Below are positions 42,196-51,761 of a stretch of 64,000 bases of DNA, piece after piece. Positions within the stretch are counted from its first letter, which is position 1. Every line of letters starts with the position of its first letter. The DNA is taken from positions 1-64,000 of the IMG/VR virus record IMGVR_UViG_3300031841_003989; one strand, given 5' to 3'. The notes under the pieces were generated by a model that saw only the letters and a list, made by a program, of their open reading frames with translations, searched no databases and had not been told where the DNA came from. Source of the DNA: a virus. Both the position numbers and the translations under genes were made by a program.

Positions 42196-42776
42196 AATCC
42201 ACAGTTAAAAGCTTAGAAGTTATGATCGATCATATTACGCAGGTATCAGATTTACTGCACGAAGCCATTACTGATTCGGAATGGTGCCTTGTTTCTGAGG
42301 CGTATTATATTCTGTGCGGTGAACACATCGACATTCCAGAGCGTGTTGAAGAAGATGATACAACAGCCTTGTTAAAGCAGATGATGTCAAGGCTTGACAG
42401 TCTTGAAAATGAAAAACAGGCTGTAAAACCTAAAAAGAAAAAAGGGCGACCAAGGAAGAAGAAAGTTGAAGAGCAAGTCTCTAAAGAAGAAGGCGACTTT
42501 AGTACGGGTGGTGCTAGTAGATCCAGAAAAGTTAGTGATAGGGCGTCGTCTGAAAATAAATTTGAAGATATGGAAGATGTTATTTCTCAAGCTGGTAGAG
42601 ATGATGGTTTTGATCGAATTAATGACAGTATACAAACAGATAAAAAAAGAAATATAAGAAAAAAATATAAGCAAGCCAGTGTAACGTGTGGATCTTGTAG
42701 TAATACTTTTCAAGTAAATCCTATGTTTGCTCGTGATAATTATACTTGTGATGGATGTTTGACACGGCGAGGATAG
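42192..42776 (+). CDS. AT-hook plus zinc-ribbon protein, 194 aa
   Basis: Three zones are visible: a helical N-terminus, a basic KPKKKKGRPRKKKVEE with the AT-hook core GRPRKKK near residue 84, and a C-terminal zinc ribbon with VTCGSCSNTF and YTCDGCLTRRG. Between them is a Ser/Asp-rich linker. The AT-hook would bind the minor groove of A+T-rich DNA. It stands one base before the helicase gene, so a replication-linked or transcriptional role is plausible. Confidence 0.7.
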   Translation: MKSTVKSLEVMIDHITQVSDLLHEAITDSEWCLVSEAYYILCGEHIDIPERVEEDDTTALLKQMMSRLDSLENEKQAVKPKKKKGRPRKKKVEEQVSKEEGDFSTGGASRSRKVSDRASSENKFEDMEDVISQAGRDDGFDRINDSIQTDKKRNIRKKYKQASVTCGSCSNTFQVNPMFARDNYTCDGCLTRRG

Positions 42777-42777
42777 T

Positions 42778-44268
42778 ATGTCTAAAATTGAAACAAATCT
42801 TGTAAACGTTGCCTCCGAGCGTGCGGTTCTTTCTGGTTTGATGCAGCATGGTAGTGATTGCTTGCTTGAGGTAGAATTGTACGTTGACGAGAATAGCTTT
42901 ACAATTGATCACAATAAGGTCATTTATAAATGTGTGCATCATGCTCTATCTACTAATGACAGTATTGGATATACGGAAATTCTATCATCAGCTAAAAGTA
43001 TTGGTTTAGATGAGTATGTGGAAAACGACAATGTTCTGAAACATATCAAAGGTGTTATGAGTACGCCGATTGATATTAATAATGTGGCAGAACATGCTAA
43101 AAAACTAAAAAGACTGGAGTTTGGTCGTAAACTTCAGGGTCAGCTTCGGGACATGTACAAAGATCTCAATGATGTAAGTGGAGACGAATCCATTGCACAT
43201 ATTCTATCCGTCGTAGAATCTCCAATTCAAAAGATTTGCTTGGATTATATTAAAGAAGATGATATGACTCCTCAAGCTATTGGTGATGATCTGGACGATT
43301 ATATCGAACATCTACGAAACAATAAAGGAAAGTCTATTGGTATTCCTACAGGCTTTCCCGCTTACGATAAAGCTATTGGTGGTGGATTACGCAGAAAGTG
43401 TGTAGATCTTATTTCCGCTCGTCCTAAAACTGGTAAGTCTGTACTTGCTGACAATATAGCATTAAACATTGCCACTACTCACAAAATTCCAGTGCTGGTC
43501 TTGGATACAGAAATGAGCAAGCAAGATCATTGGAACAGAATCTTGGCTAATCTTACTGATATTGAAATCAATCAAATTGCAAAAGGTGAGGCATTTGATG
43601 ATGGAGAAAAAGAAGATGCTTTACTAAGATCCATAGAAGAACTACAAGAATTACCATATGATTATATCAGCATTGCTGGACGACCATTTGAAGAGATTCT
43701 TTCTATCGCTAAAAGGTGGTTGCTCAAGAAAGTTGGTTATGACGAAAATGGAGTTCTTAACGACTGCGTGATTATCTATGACTATTTGAAGTTAATGTCT
43801 TCTTCCTCCATTTCAAACAATATGGCAGAGTTCCAAGTTCTCGGATTCCAGATTACTCAGCTACATAATTTCTGTGTAGAAAATGACTGCCCGTGCCTTT
43901 CTTTTGTTCAGCTTAACAGAGATGGTATCACAAAAGAGTCAACAGACGTGGTTAGTGGTTCCGATAGACTTGTATGGCTGTGTACCAGTTTCACAATCTT
44001 CAAGGATAAAACAGATGAAGAGAAACTACAAGATGGTATACAAAATGGCAATAAGAAACTAATACCAATCGTTTCAAGACACGGTCCTGGAATAGAAGAC
44101 GAAGGATATATCTGTCTGCAAATGGATGGTCAGTTTGCTAGGTTGAGGGAATTAGGAACTATTAGAGAGATTAAGAAACATGACGGTAGAAACCAAGAAC
44201 TTGGCGAAAATACAGAGGGTTATTCTCCTGAAGAAGAAACTGATGAAGAAGATTCACGATCTTTTTGA
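42778..44268 (+). CDS. dnaB: DnaB-like replicative helicase, 496 aa
   Basis: The N-terminal domain (ERAVLSGLMQHGSDCLLEVE) matches the DnaB primase-binding domain. The C-terminal RecA-like motor starts IGIPTGFPAYDKAIGGGLRR, with Walker A ARPKTGKSV, H1a-like LDTEMSKQDH and Walker B-like VIIYDYLKLMSS, ending FVQLNRDG and KDRLVW-like ATPase strands (SGSDRLVWLC). It would unwind DNA at the fork as a hexamer. The C-terminus is acidic. It overlaps the primase gene. Confidence 0.92.
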   Translation: MSKIETNLVNVASERAVLSGLMQHGSDCLLEVELYVDENSFTIDHNKVIYKCVHHALSTNDSIGYTEILSSAKSIGLDEYVENDNVLKHIKGVMSTPIDINNVAEHAKKLKRLEFGRKLQGQLRDMYKDLNDVSGDESIAHILSVVESPIQKICLDYIKEDDMTPQAIGDDLDDYIEHLRNNKGKSIGIPTGFPAYDKAIGGGLRRKCVDLISARPKTGKSVLADNIALNIATTHKIPVLVLDTEMSKQDHWNRILANLTDIEINQIAKGEAFDDGEKEDALLRSIEELQELPYDYISIAGRPFEEILSIAKRWLLKKVGYDENGVLNDCVIIYDYLKLMSSSSISNNMAEFQVLGFQITQLHNFCVENDCPCLSFVQLNRDGITKESTDVVSGSDRLVWLCTSFTIFKDKTDEEKLQDGIQNGNKKLIPIVSRHGPGIEDEGYICLQMDGQFARLRELGTIREIKKHDGRNQELGENTEGYSPEEETDEEDSRSF

Positions 44269-45232
44269 CCACTTTGATATTGATTATTACGAGGCGGATG
44301 GAAGGCTAACAACATGCTGCCCGGTACACCACGGCGATAACTATACAGCATTCAACATTAATGTAGAAGAGGATAACGACGAACATTATGGAAGATGGTT
44401 TTGTAATACTAAGCAGTGTCATCTTAACAAACCCGGCAAGGATATTCTATCTCTTTTATGGATGTTGCTTGAGGATAAACACAATAGGGACTTCAAGTTC
44501 CCAGAAGTTCTGAAATTCGCTGAGACTTTTTGTGCTGATGTTAAAGTAAGTGTTGGAGATGTGCTGATAACCACAGTAGATCCTATAGACAAGTTGATTA
44601 AAAATCCAAGGAAGAAATCATCTAAGGATAACCGAATAACACGGCGGATGGTTAGATCCCATTTAGAATTTCCTTGTAATTATTATATCAAAAGAGGTTT
44701 TACGGAAGAGGCGTTGAATCATTTTGATGTTGGTCTTTGCACTCGACCCGGAAGTCAAATGCATAATCGAGTTGTTTTTCCGGTGTACGATGAAAACGAT
44801 GAATATATGATTGGCTGTGTTGGAAGAACTGTTTGTGGAGACGTAAGAAAATGGATCAACCAGAAGGGGTTCAATAAATCCAACTTTCTGTTCAATTATG
44901 GAAAAGCGTTGAAATACACGGGCGAGACAGATGCTATAATATTGGTGGAAGGACAAGGAGATGTTATACGGCTTTATGAAGCTGGCATCAATAATGTTGT
45001 TGGTATTTTTGGTTCTAAGATTAGCGACTCTCAAGAATACTTAATACAGAAATCTGGAGTTTCAACAGTGGTGATAATGACCGACGCTGATGAGGCTGGT
45101 CAAAAGTGTGCTAACGACATTGAAGAAAGATTCAAATATTTATTTAATGTAAAAAGAGTCAACACTCCTACCAATGATATTGGAGATATGACCGTAACTG
45201 AAATTAATAATATTATAAAACCACAACTTTAA
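44243..45232 (+). CDS. dnaG: DnaG-type primase (zinc finger plus TOPRIM), 329 aa
   Basis: I start at the ATG that gives MKKIHDLFDHFDIDYYEADG, inside the end of the helicase gene; an in-frame ATG 63 bases earlier is possible. The zinc-binding domain is LTTCCPVHHGDN with RWFCNTKQCH. The TOPRIM domain reads AIILVEGQGDVIRLYEAG (catalytic Glu) and VVIMTDADEAGQK (DxD). Shorter than bacterial DnaG because the helicase-binding C-domain is missing, as in many phage primases. It makes RNA primers at the phage fork. Confidence 0.9.
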   Translation: MKKIHDLFDHFDIDYYEADGRLTTCCPVHHGDNYTAFNINVEEDNDEHYGRWFCNTKQCHLNKPGKDILSLLWMLLEDKHNRDFKFPEVLKFAETFCADVKVSVGDVLITTVDPIDKLIKNPRKKSSKDNRITRRMVRSHLEFPCNYYIKRGFTEEALNHFDVGLCTRPGSQMHNRVVFPVYDENDEYMIGCVGRTVCGDVRKWINQKGFNKSNFLFNYGKALKYTGETDAIILVEGQGDVIRLYEAGINNVVGIFGSKISDSQEYLIQKSGVSTVVIMTDADEAGQKCANDIEERFKYLFNVKRVNTPTNDIGDMTVTEINNIIKPQL

Positions 45233-45248
45233 TTTAGGAAAGTTAAGT

Positions 45249-46100
45249 ATGACCATCATAGTAGCATTGTCTGGTAAGAAGCAGTCTGGAAAAACCAGTC
45301 TTTCTAATTATTTACACGGTCATGAAATGCAACGTCATGATGTGGTAAAAAAGTTTTTTCTATCTCCAGAAGGAAACCTAGTCGTCAACTGTACATTTCA
45401 AGACGAGAAGGGTAATGACTTTGAGGAAATGGGTGTGCTAGATTTGCAACAAAGGAATGATAATTTCTATCGCTATGCGACGAAGAACATCTGGCCACTC
45501 ATTCGTGCTTACAACTTTGCGGATGCTCTAAAAGAGATGTGTGTGATGTTGTTCAACATTCCACCGGAATGTGTATATGGTACTGACGAACAAAAGAACC
45601 AAGTGCAGGAGCATTTACGTTGGGAAAACATGCCGGGAGTAATTACATGTTCAGAGGTCTGGGATATCCTATGTTCAGATGGAGAACCTGATGGATTAAT
45701 GTATCACGCCGCAGGCCCAATGACCGCACGCGAATTTATGCAGTATCTTGGCACAGACATTATGCGTAAAATGTACGAGCCAATCTGGTTGGAAAATTGC
45801 TTCCGTAGAATTGAAGAAGATAAGCCAGAGATTGCCATCATTGGCGACTGTCGATTCATGAACGAGATTCACGCCGTTCAGGCACGAGGTGGAAAAGTTA
45901 TTCGTCTAAAGAGATCACTATATGAGTGTAACCACCAAAGTGAAATTGACGCTGACAATTATGAAGGTTTTGACGACGTAATTGAAAATGACAGTATGAA
46001 TCTTCAGGAATCATGTGATCTATTCATCGAGTCGCTGATCAAGCTTGGTATCACCAAGAAGCTCAGAGAAATAAATAAATTCACAGCATCAATCAAATGA
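45249..46100 (+). CDS. Deoxynucleoside monophosphate kinase, 283 aa
   Basis: P-loop kinase resembling T4 gp1: VALSGKKQSGKTSLSNYL (Walker A), FADALKEMCVMLFNIPPECV (substrate side), MTAREFMQYLGTDIMRKMYE, IAIIGDCRFMNEIHAV and VIRLKRSLYE. These enzymes phosphorylate dNMPs to dNDPs and complete dNTP synthesis with the reductase encoded upstream. TTAGGAAAG precedes the start. Its end is coupled to the Glf gene by ATGA. Confidence 0.85.
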   Translation: MTIIVALSGKKQSGKTSLSNYLHGHEMQRHDVVKKFFLSPEGNLVVNCTFQDEKGNDFEEMGVLDLQQRNDNFYRYATKNIWPLIRAYNFADALKEMCVMLFNIPPECVYGTDEQKNQVQEHLRWENMPGVITCSEVWDILCSDGEPDGLMYHAAGPMTAREFMQYLGTDIMRKMYEPIWLENCFRRIEEDKPEIAIIGDCRFMNEIHAVQARGGKVIRLKRSLYECNHQSEIDADNYEGFDDVIENDSMNLQESCDLFIESLIKLGITKKLREINKFTASIK

Positions 46101-47188
46101 AGTATGACTTTCTAATAGTTGGAACTGGATTGTCCGGGGCGACTTTTGCTAGAGAGATGACAAACTCTGGTAAAAAATGCCTTGTTATTGATCGCCGTAA
46201 AACTATGGGAGGAAATGTATATACAGAAAAAATAGCAGGAATACATACTCATATGTATGGTCCTCACATTTTTAATACAAATTCTCCTATGTTGTGGGGT
46301 TATGTAAACAACTTCACTCCCTTTAATGATTATAGACACAGGGTCAAATGCTCTCAAGGTGGAACATTATACTCTTTCCCAATCAACCTCAATACACTAG
46401 AAGAGTTGTGGGGTGATGTCGATCAGGATCTTTTGAGAAAACTAAATACAGAACCAAAGGCTGGCTTTGAAAATCTAGAAGAATATGCCATAGAAAATCT
46501 TGGTGAAGAAATATATCGCAAGTTTATTTACGGTTACACTAAAAAACAATGGGGCAAGGAGCCTAGAAATCTACCTGCATTAATTATTAGTAGAATTCCA
46601 ATTAGAAAAAATAGAAATGATGATTATCATAAATGTATCTATTCAGGAATTCCAAAAGAAGGTTACTCCGCATTAATAGAAAATATGCTGGATGGAATAG
46701 AAATTAGACTTGATGTAGATTATTTAAATAAAAGAGATTATTGGGACGGTATGGCTAAAGTTGTAGTTTATACTGGACCTATTGATGAATTCTTCAATTA
46801 TGCTCATGGTGATTTAGACTGGAGATCATTAAGGTTTGATCATGAAGTCAAACAAGCTGAATGGTTACAACCTGTAGCTCAAATAAATTATACAGACGAA
46901 GAAATTAAATACACTAGAACAATAGAACACAAACACTTCTATAAAAACATAAATACTTCTCAGACGGTAATAACTACAGAGTATCCTCAAGAATACAATA
47001 GAGGTCAAGAAAAATATTATCCAGTTAATGACACTCAAAACACTTTCGTTTATAGTCAATATAAAAAAATGATAGATGTGTCAAAGTATATTTTTATTGG
47101 GAGGCTAGCAACATACAAGTATTACAACATGGATCAAGCTATTGCTGCCGCCTTAAAAGTTTGTAATAAAATAAAGGACAATATATGA
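46097..47188 (+). CDS. glf: UDP-galactopyranose mutase
   Basis: 363 residues, normal for Glf. FAD-binding FLIVGTGLSGATFAREM lies at the N-terminus, then MGGNVYTE, MYGPHIFNT and FPINL (substrate loop), and the family C-terminus GRLATYKYYNMDQAIAAAL. The enzyme needs reduced FAD to convert UDP-Galp to UDP-Galf. Galf is a surface-glycan sugar absent from animals. Its place among replication genes rather than in the sugar operon is odd. It probably serves the same glycan programme. Confidence 0.93.
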   Translation: MKYDFLIVGTGLSGATFAREMTNSGKKCLVIDRRKTMGGNVYTEKIAGIHTHMYGPHIFNTNSPMLWGYVNNFTPFNDYRHRVKCSQGGTLYSFPINLNTLEELWGDVDQDLLRKLNTEPKAGFENLEEYAIENLGEEIYRKFIYGYTKKQWGKEPRNLPALIISRIPIRKNRNDDYHKCIYSGIPKEGYSALIENMLDGIEIRLDVDYLNKRDYWDGMAKVVVYTGPIDEFFNYAHGDLDWRSLRFDHEVKQAEWLQPVAQINYTDEEIKYTRTIEHKHFYKNINTSQTVITTEYPQEYNRGQEKYYPVNDTQNTFVYSQYKKMIDVSKYIFIGRLATYKYYNMDQAIAAALKVCNKIKDNI

Positions 47189-48198
47189 TTATTTGCTATC
47201 ATCGTAGTAGCTCATTGGGTACTTTTGAGATGTGCCAGATGAAGTACTTTTTTCAGTATGTTCTTGGTCAAAAGGATAAGACTAATAAAAAGGCTGTGCT
47301 TGGTACTGTAGTACATCGTGCTATGCAAATTTTAGCAGATAAAAGAATAGCTCAACAGGAGGGCAAGCTTCTTTTGGTCAATGATGACATCGAGGATCTG
47401 AGCTTTTCTCAGTGTGACGATATTGAATACATTACAGAAGTTTGCTTTGAATACTACAAAAAGCACGAAGATGATGTTGGTCTAAATGCAAAAGACCTAA
47501 AGACTTGCATTAATTGGGTATACAAGGCATTAGCATATAATAACGGAACTCTTGACCCCCGAAACCAAGATGTTTACGCTACAGAATTGTTCTTTGATAT
47601 TACCATTGACAAACCTTGGGCTGAATACTATTATGAAGCAGGCGGTAAGGTATTCTCTGGAAATCTTTCAATCAAAGGCACCATTGACCTTATCGTAAAA
47701 GAAGATGAAAACTATTTTCAGGTCTTGGACTATAAAACAGGCAAAAGACTTAACTGGGCAACTGGTAAAGAGAAGACATACGAAGATCTTTGCTCAGACA
47801 AACAGCTTCTTCTGTATTTCTACGCTCTGAAGAACATGTACCCAGATCGAGACTTTTACACCAGCATTTACTATATCAATGATGGAGGTCTGTTTGACAT
47901 CGTATTTAGTGATGAAGATTACATTAAAGCTGAAAATATGCTAAGGAAAAGGTTTGAAGAAATCCGATCTATAGAAATACCGCGACAGTTATCCAAAGAT
48001 CAAGGTCATTGGAAGTGTCAGAAATTATGTAAGTTTTCCGAGATGCACGAAGATACAGGAAAAACAACTTGCCAATACTTCCATGATCTGATACAATTAG
48101 AAGGTATTGAAAAAGTTGTGGACGATCACGCAAACGTCAACAAAATTGGTACATACGGAGCGGGCGGTGGTCGCCTTGACGAAGATGGCAAGAAATAA
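47185..48198 (+). CDS. PD-(D/E)xK nuclease with Cas4/RecB-like Cys cluster, 337 aa
   Basis: RecB-family nuclease. SSLGTFEMCQMKYFFQYVLG with TVVHRAMQIL at the N-terminus, then the active-site strand FQVLDYKTGKRLNW (D and DYK) and QLLLYFYALKNMYP. One Cys near residue 17 and a C-terminal cluster (WKCQKLCKF ... TTCQYF) match the four ligands of the iron-sulfur site in Cas4, AddB and related exonucleases. Likely a 5'-exonuclease in phage recombination or host DNA breakdown. Coupled to glf by ATGA. Confidence 0.85.
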   Translation: MIICYHRSSSLGTFEMCQMKYFFQYVLGQKDKTNKKAVLGTVVHRAMQILADKRIAQQEGKLLLVNDDIEDLSFSQCDDIEYITEVCFEYYKKHEDDVGLNAKDLKTCINWVYKALAYNNGTLDPRNQDVYATELFFDITIDKPWAEYYYEAGGKVFSGNLSIKGTIDLIVKEDENYFQVLDYKTGKRLNWATGKEKTYEDLCSDKQLLLYFYALKNMYPDRDFYTSIYYINDGGLFDIVFSDEDYIKAENMLRKRFEEIRSIEIPRQLSKDQGHWKCQKLCKFSEMHEDTGKTTCQYFHDLIQLEGIEKVVDDHANVNKIGTYGAGGGRLDEDGKK

Positions 48199-48211
48199 GG
48201 AGTAATATTAA

Positions 48212-49195
48212 ATGTACACATATTTTGTTCAGAGTGTCCGAGGTGGTAGTATAAAGATAGGTAAAACCAAGCAAGACCCAAACAAAAGACTTAGAGAACT
48301 ACAGACCGGTAGTCCAGAAGAGTTACAAATTGTGGGTCTCTATAAAGGAGATATCGAAGCAGAACTCCATAGTAAGTTCAAAGACTTGAGAACGCATGGG
48401 GAGTGGTTTGATAATAAGCCAGAACTTGTAAGTTATATAGAATCTTTACCCACCGACGCTTTGAATAAAGTTCTACAGGAGGATATAAAATACGACGGAA
48501 TAGCACCAAGTACTGATGCGTCTAGAGTTTATCGAGTTTCTATGGGTGGAGAAAATGAAAAAATTGCCATAGATTTTGATTTTGTTTACACTAATAATCA
48601 AAAAGTTGATTGGGATGGCTCAAAGGGGTTATACGATACAGATTTTTCTTTTTTAGAGATGGAAGTCTTGTCACCCCGTGGATGGCCTCAACTTGGTCGA
48701 GTGAGTTGGTCCTTGCTGGACGAAGAAGAGCAGCGGTTTTATAAAGAAGAATGGGAAAGGTCAAAATACAACTGGGGTGATAGCGATGAAGAATGCTACG
48801 AGAATTATTCAAGAGAGTATTATCCCAATGCAGAAGATGTAATGGCAGAAATAATGTCTTACGTTAACGACATAGAAAGCTCAATAGATGACTTCGGCAG
48901 AGAGGTAAATTTTTTCAACAAGGTGTGTATTTCGTTGGATATGGGCTGCACTTTTTTCTTTTGCAATGCCGTGTCTTCTGACAGAAGGAGGGGATATATC
49001 AATGATCTTGCCGATTTATGCTGGAGAATGGATGAGTTTGGTTGTTATGGGTTTATAGCCTACGATGAATATAACAACGAATGTTTAGACTTGAATGCGA
49101 TAGCAAGAAATAGAATGTATAATTGGGATCAAGAAGTTTCTTTTAAGCCAGAAGACATAAAAACAAGTAGCTATACCAATCAAGACAATAAGTAA
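48212..49195 (+). CDS. T5orf172/GIY-YIG-like nuclease-domain protein, 327 aa
   Basis: Residues 1-95 match the T5orf172-type GIY-YIG-related domain: YTYFVQSVRGGSIKIGKTKQ, RLRELQTGSPEELQIVGLY, AELHSKFKDLRTHGEWF. The remaining 230 residues are acidic and Trp/Tyr-rich (WDGSKGLYDTDFSFLEMEVL, ERSKYNWGDSDEECYENYSR) with no family recognised. Such domains occur in mobile or self-standing phage nucleases and in antirepressors. Its site between exonuclease and polymerase genes could reflect a mobile origin. Confidence 0.75.
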   Translation: MYTYFVQSVRGGSIKIGKTKQDPNKRLRELQTGSPEELQIVGLYKGDIEAELHSKFKDLRTHGEWFDNKPELVSYIESLPTDALNKVLQEDIKYDGIAPSTDASRVYRVSMGGENEKIAIDFDFVYTNNQKVDWDGSKGLYDTDFSFLEMEVLSPRGWPQLGRVSWSLLDEEEQRFYKEEWERSKYNWGDSDEECYENYSREYYPNAEDVMAEIMSYVNDIESSIDDFGREVNFFNKVCISLDMGCTFFFCNAVSSDRRRGYINDLADLCWRMDEFGCYGFIAYDEYNNECLDLNAIARNRMYNWDQEVSFKPEDIKTSSYTNQDNK

Positions 49196-49209
49196 AGGAT
49201 AATTTAACA

Positions 49210-51075
49210 ATGCTAAGAAATCACAGTCATTATTCTCTTTTGGTATCAACCTCTAGATCCAAGCAGATTGTTTCAACCTGTAAAAAACTTGGATATGATC
49301 ATGCCTCTTTGACAGATCTTTCCACTGTCAGCGGCTGTGTGAATTTTATTCAAGCCTGTAAAAATCAAGACATCAAGCCCATTATTGGTTGTGAAGTTGT
49401 TCTTGATAATGGCTCAAGAGTGACGCTGTTGTGTAGGAACAATGACGCTTGGATGGAACTTCTGACTGTGGTATCTGTATCTAATGACCCAGAAAACTAC
49501 GATAAGGGTGCCAAGATTTCTCTGGAAAAGCTGATGGAGGTAATCACTCCTTCTAACTTTATCTGCATAGACGGTTATGTTGGTAGTGCCTTGTTTTCTC
49601 GTGTTTTTCCGGATAGTCAGTGTATTTTTGAATCACTGGACAATGAAGGTCTTTTTGAGTGTCTGGATGACAATCACGAGCAAGTTGCTAAAGATCATGT
49701 GAAAAAGATGGAGGATTACTTTGGCGAGAATTATTTCCTTGAAATCAACAATGTGGATAATGATTCATTTCCTGTCACCAAACTGATGTGCGATATCATT
49801 CATGAGATTGATCCTCAAGAGTTGTTTACTTTGCCAGACACATCATCCTATTATCCTGAAAGAAAAGATGCTGTTGATCATAGGGTTTTGGTTTGTACAA
49901 AGCTGAAGACCACCATGAAAAAACTGGATCAGAAGATCAACGAGAAGCAAGATCTGGAGTCTCTCAAGTTTATCCGAAGTAGCAATCATTACATCAAGCC
50001 TAAGTATTTTCTTCTGGAAAACTACGGACAGCAATGTATTGAGAATCTAAACAGAGTTGTGTCTTTGTGTGATGGTTTGGAGATTCTTTCTAAACCAAAA
50101 CTTCCTACCTTTGAAACTCCGGATGGTAGCTCTGAAGATGAATACCTAAAGGAACTTTGTCGACAGGGGTGGAAGAGGTTGATCATGACAAACATTGATC
50201 CCAAGCTTTATGATGCCTACAAAGACCGTGTTTTGCGTGAGCTTGAGGTTATCAGCAAAGCAGATCTTGCTGGCTATTTTCTTATCGTACAGGATTATGT
50301 CAATCACTTTAGGAATCAAGGTTGTCTGATCGGTCCCGCCCGTGGATCGGGTGGTGGATCTTTGGTTTGCTACCTGACTGGAATTACTCTTCTTGATCCA
50401 ATCAAGTATGGACTTCTATTCGAAAGATTCTACAATGAAGGAAGAAATACAGCGGATCATGTGTCGCTTCCTGATATTGACGTAGACTTTCCACCAGACT
50501 ATAGAGACGCTGTTATTGATTATCTCAGAGAAAAGTATGGATCTTCTCAGGTTTGTCAGATGTTGACGTTTGGTCGACTGGCAGGTCGGTCTATCCTTAA
50601 GGAAGTTCTCAGAGTAAATGAATCATGTTCTTTTGATCAGATGAACGAAATAACCAAGAAGATTCCAAACGAAGCGTCTATCTCAGACCTTCTTGAAGAA
50701 ATGGATGAGCCTTCTGTTATTCGCTGGGCATTAGAAAATGACAAGAATGCCTTGATTGACTACTGCTGGATTGACGAAGATGGAACTCTACAGGGTGAAT
50801 ATGCTAAAGTATTTGAGCAAGCTATGAGAATGGAGGGAATCTTTAAAACACAAGGGAAACATGCCGCTGGGGTGGTAATTGCGTCCCATAATCTTGAGAA
50901 AATTTGTCCAATGGTCAAAGCATCGAGAGGTGACGAGAAAATAGCTGGTATGGAGATGGGAGATCTTGAGTCTATTGGATGTGTAAAATTCGATATTCTT
51001 GGGGTATCTCTTTTGTCTAAGATATCAAAAACCGTAGGAGAAATAAATAACCATTTTGAACAACAGGAAGCATAA
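49210..51075 (+). CDS. DNA polymerase III alpha (DnaE), N-terminal half
   Basis: 621 residues equal to the first half of DnaE. The PHP domain opens MLRNHSHYSLLVSTSRSKQI with LTDLSTVSGCVNF and IIGCEV. The palm carries GPARGSGGGSLVCYLTG, LPDIDVDFPPDYRDAVIDYL (catalytic Asp pair, about residues 422-424) and GCVKFDILGVSL (third catalytic Asp, about 595). The chain stops with NNHFEQQEA, where E. coli DnaE continues into LDIAAIPLDD. All three catalytic Asp lie in this half. The other half is a separate gene behind an exonuclease gene. Both must assemble to give a working replicase. Confidence 0.92.
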   Translation: MLRNHSHYSLLVSTSRSKQIVSTCKKLGYDHASLTDLSTVSGCVNFIQACKNQDIKPIIGCEVVLDNGSRVTLLCRNNDAWMELLTVVSVSNDPENYDKGAKISLEKLMEVITPSNFICIDGYVGSALFSRVFPDSQCIFESLDNEGLFECLDDNHEQVAKDHVKKMEDYFGENYFLEINNVDNDSFPVTKLMCDIIHEIDPQELFTLPDTSSYYPERKDAVDHRVLVCTKLKTTMKKLDQKINEKQDLESLKFIRSSNHYIKPKYFLLENYGQQCIENLNRVVSLCDGLEILSKPKLPTFETPDGSSEDEYLKELCRQGWKRLIMTNIDPKLYDAYKDRVLRELEVISKADLAGYFLIVQDYVNHFRNQGCLIGPARGSGGGSLVCYLTGITLLDPIKYGLLFERFYNEGRNTADHVSLPDIDVDFPPDYRDAVIDYLREKYGSSQVCQMLTFGRLAGRSILKEVLRVNESCSFDQMNEITKKIPNEASISDLLEEMDEPSVIRWALENDKNALIDYCWIDEDGTLQGEYAKVFEQAMRMEGIFKTQGKHAAGVVIASHNLEKICPMVKASRGDEKIAGMEMGDLESIGCVKFDILGVSLLSKISKTVGEINNHFEQQEA

Positions 51076-51077
51076 TT

Positions 51078-51761
51078 ATGAATTACCGTGACTATATTGT
51101 CTATGACTTTGAAACTACAAGTGCTAATCCACATACTACTCAGCCTGTACAAATAGCGGCAGTTGTGGTGCATGGTAGAAAACTTGAGATCAAAAAAGGA
51201 ACTGAGTTCCAATCACTCATGAAACCTATCTTTACTGAAAAAAAGTGTGCTGAACTTAACTTAGATCCACTAGAAGATGGTGCTGTTGCCGTACACGGAA
51301 AAACAAAAGAGATACTCAAAAAGGCACCAGCAACAAAAGGAGTTTGGCAAAACTTTGTAGAGTATGTTAACGAGCACAACTTTAAGGGCAACAACTGGTC
51401 AGCACCAATCTCTGTAGGATACAACATCAAAGGATTTGACTCAATTATTGTAGACAGACTTTGTTGTCAAGCACCTTATAATTTTGGTCCTAGTGACGAA
51501 AAAAGAGGCGGTCAAAACCTTTTTCAGCGAATTCATAGCATAGATATGCTTGACTTTATGTTTGCATTATTCGAGAATAACAAGGATGTAAACTCTCTGT
51601 CTGCCGATAATCTTATTAGAGGTTATATGGGATATTCAGAAGGCACCGCACATGATGCTATGTCAGACGTTATTATGACCGCTGAGTTGTTTTGTAGAAC
51701 TATGAGAATGTTGAGAACTACAGCAAGCAGAAAGAATTTCAAGAATGCATTTGGAAATTGA
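51078..51761 (+). CDS. DnaQ-like 3'-5' exonuclease (epsilon type), 227 aa
   Basis: DEDDh exonuclease. Exo I is IVYDFETTSANPHT (D, E), a middle strand WSAPISVGYNIKGFDSIIVD (Exo II), and Exo III GTAHDAMSDVIMTAELF (H, D). It likely proofreads for the split polymerase that flanks it. It starts two bases after the N-half stop and overlaps the C-half by 17 bases, so polymerase and proofreader are made in fixed order. The basic C-terminus follows the last motif. Confidence 0.9.
   Translation: MNYRDYIVYDFETTSANPHTTQPVQIAAVVVHGRKLEIKKGTEFQSLMKPIFTEKKCAELNLDPLEDGAVAVHGKTKEILKKAPATKGVWQNFVEYVNEHNFKGNNWSAPISVGYNIKGFDSIIVDRLCCQAPYNFGPSDEKRGGQNLFQRIHSIDMLDFMFALFENNKDVNSLSADNLIRGYMGYSEGTAHDAMSDVIMTAELFCRTMRMLRTTASRKNFKNAFGN

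Noticed and set aside
44180-44242. Longer primase start
   Set aside because: The extra 21 residues lie within the helicase gene and precede the natural zinc-domain start. Kept only as a possibility.
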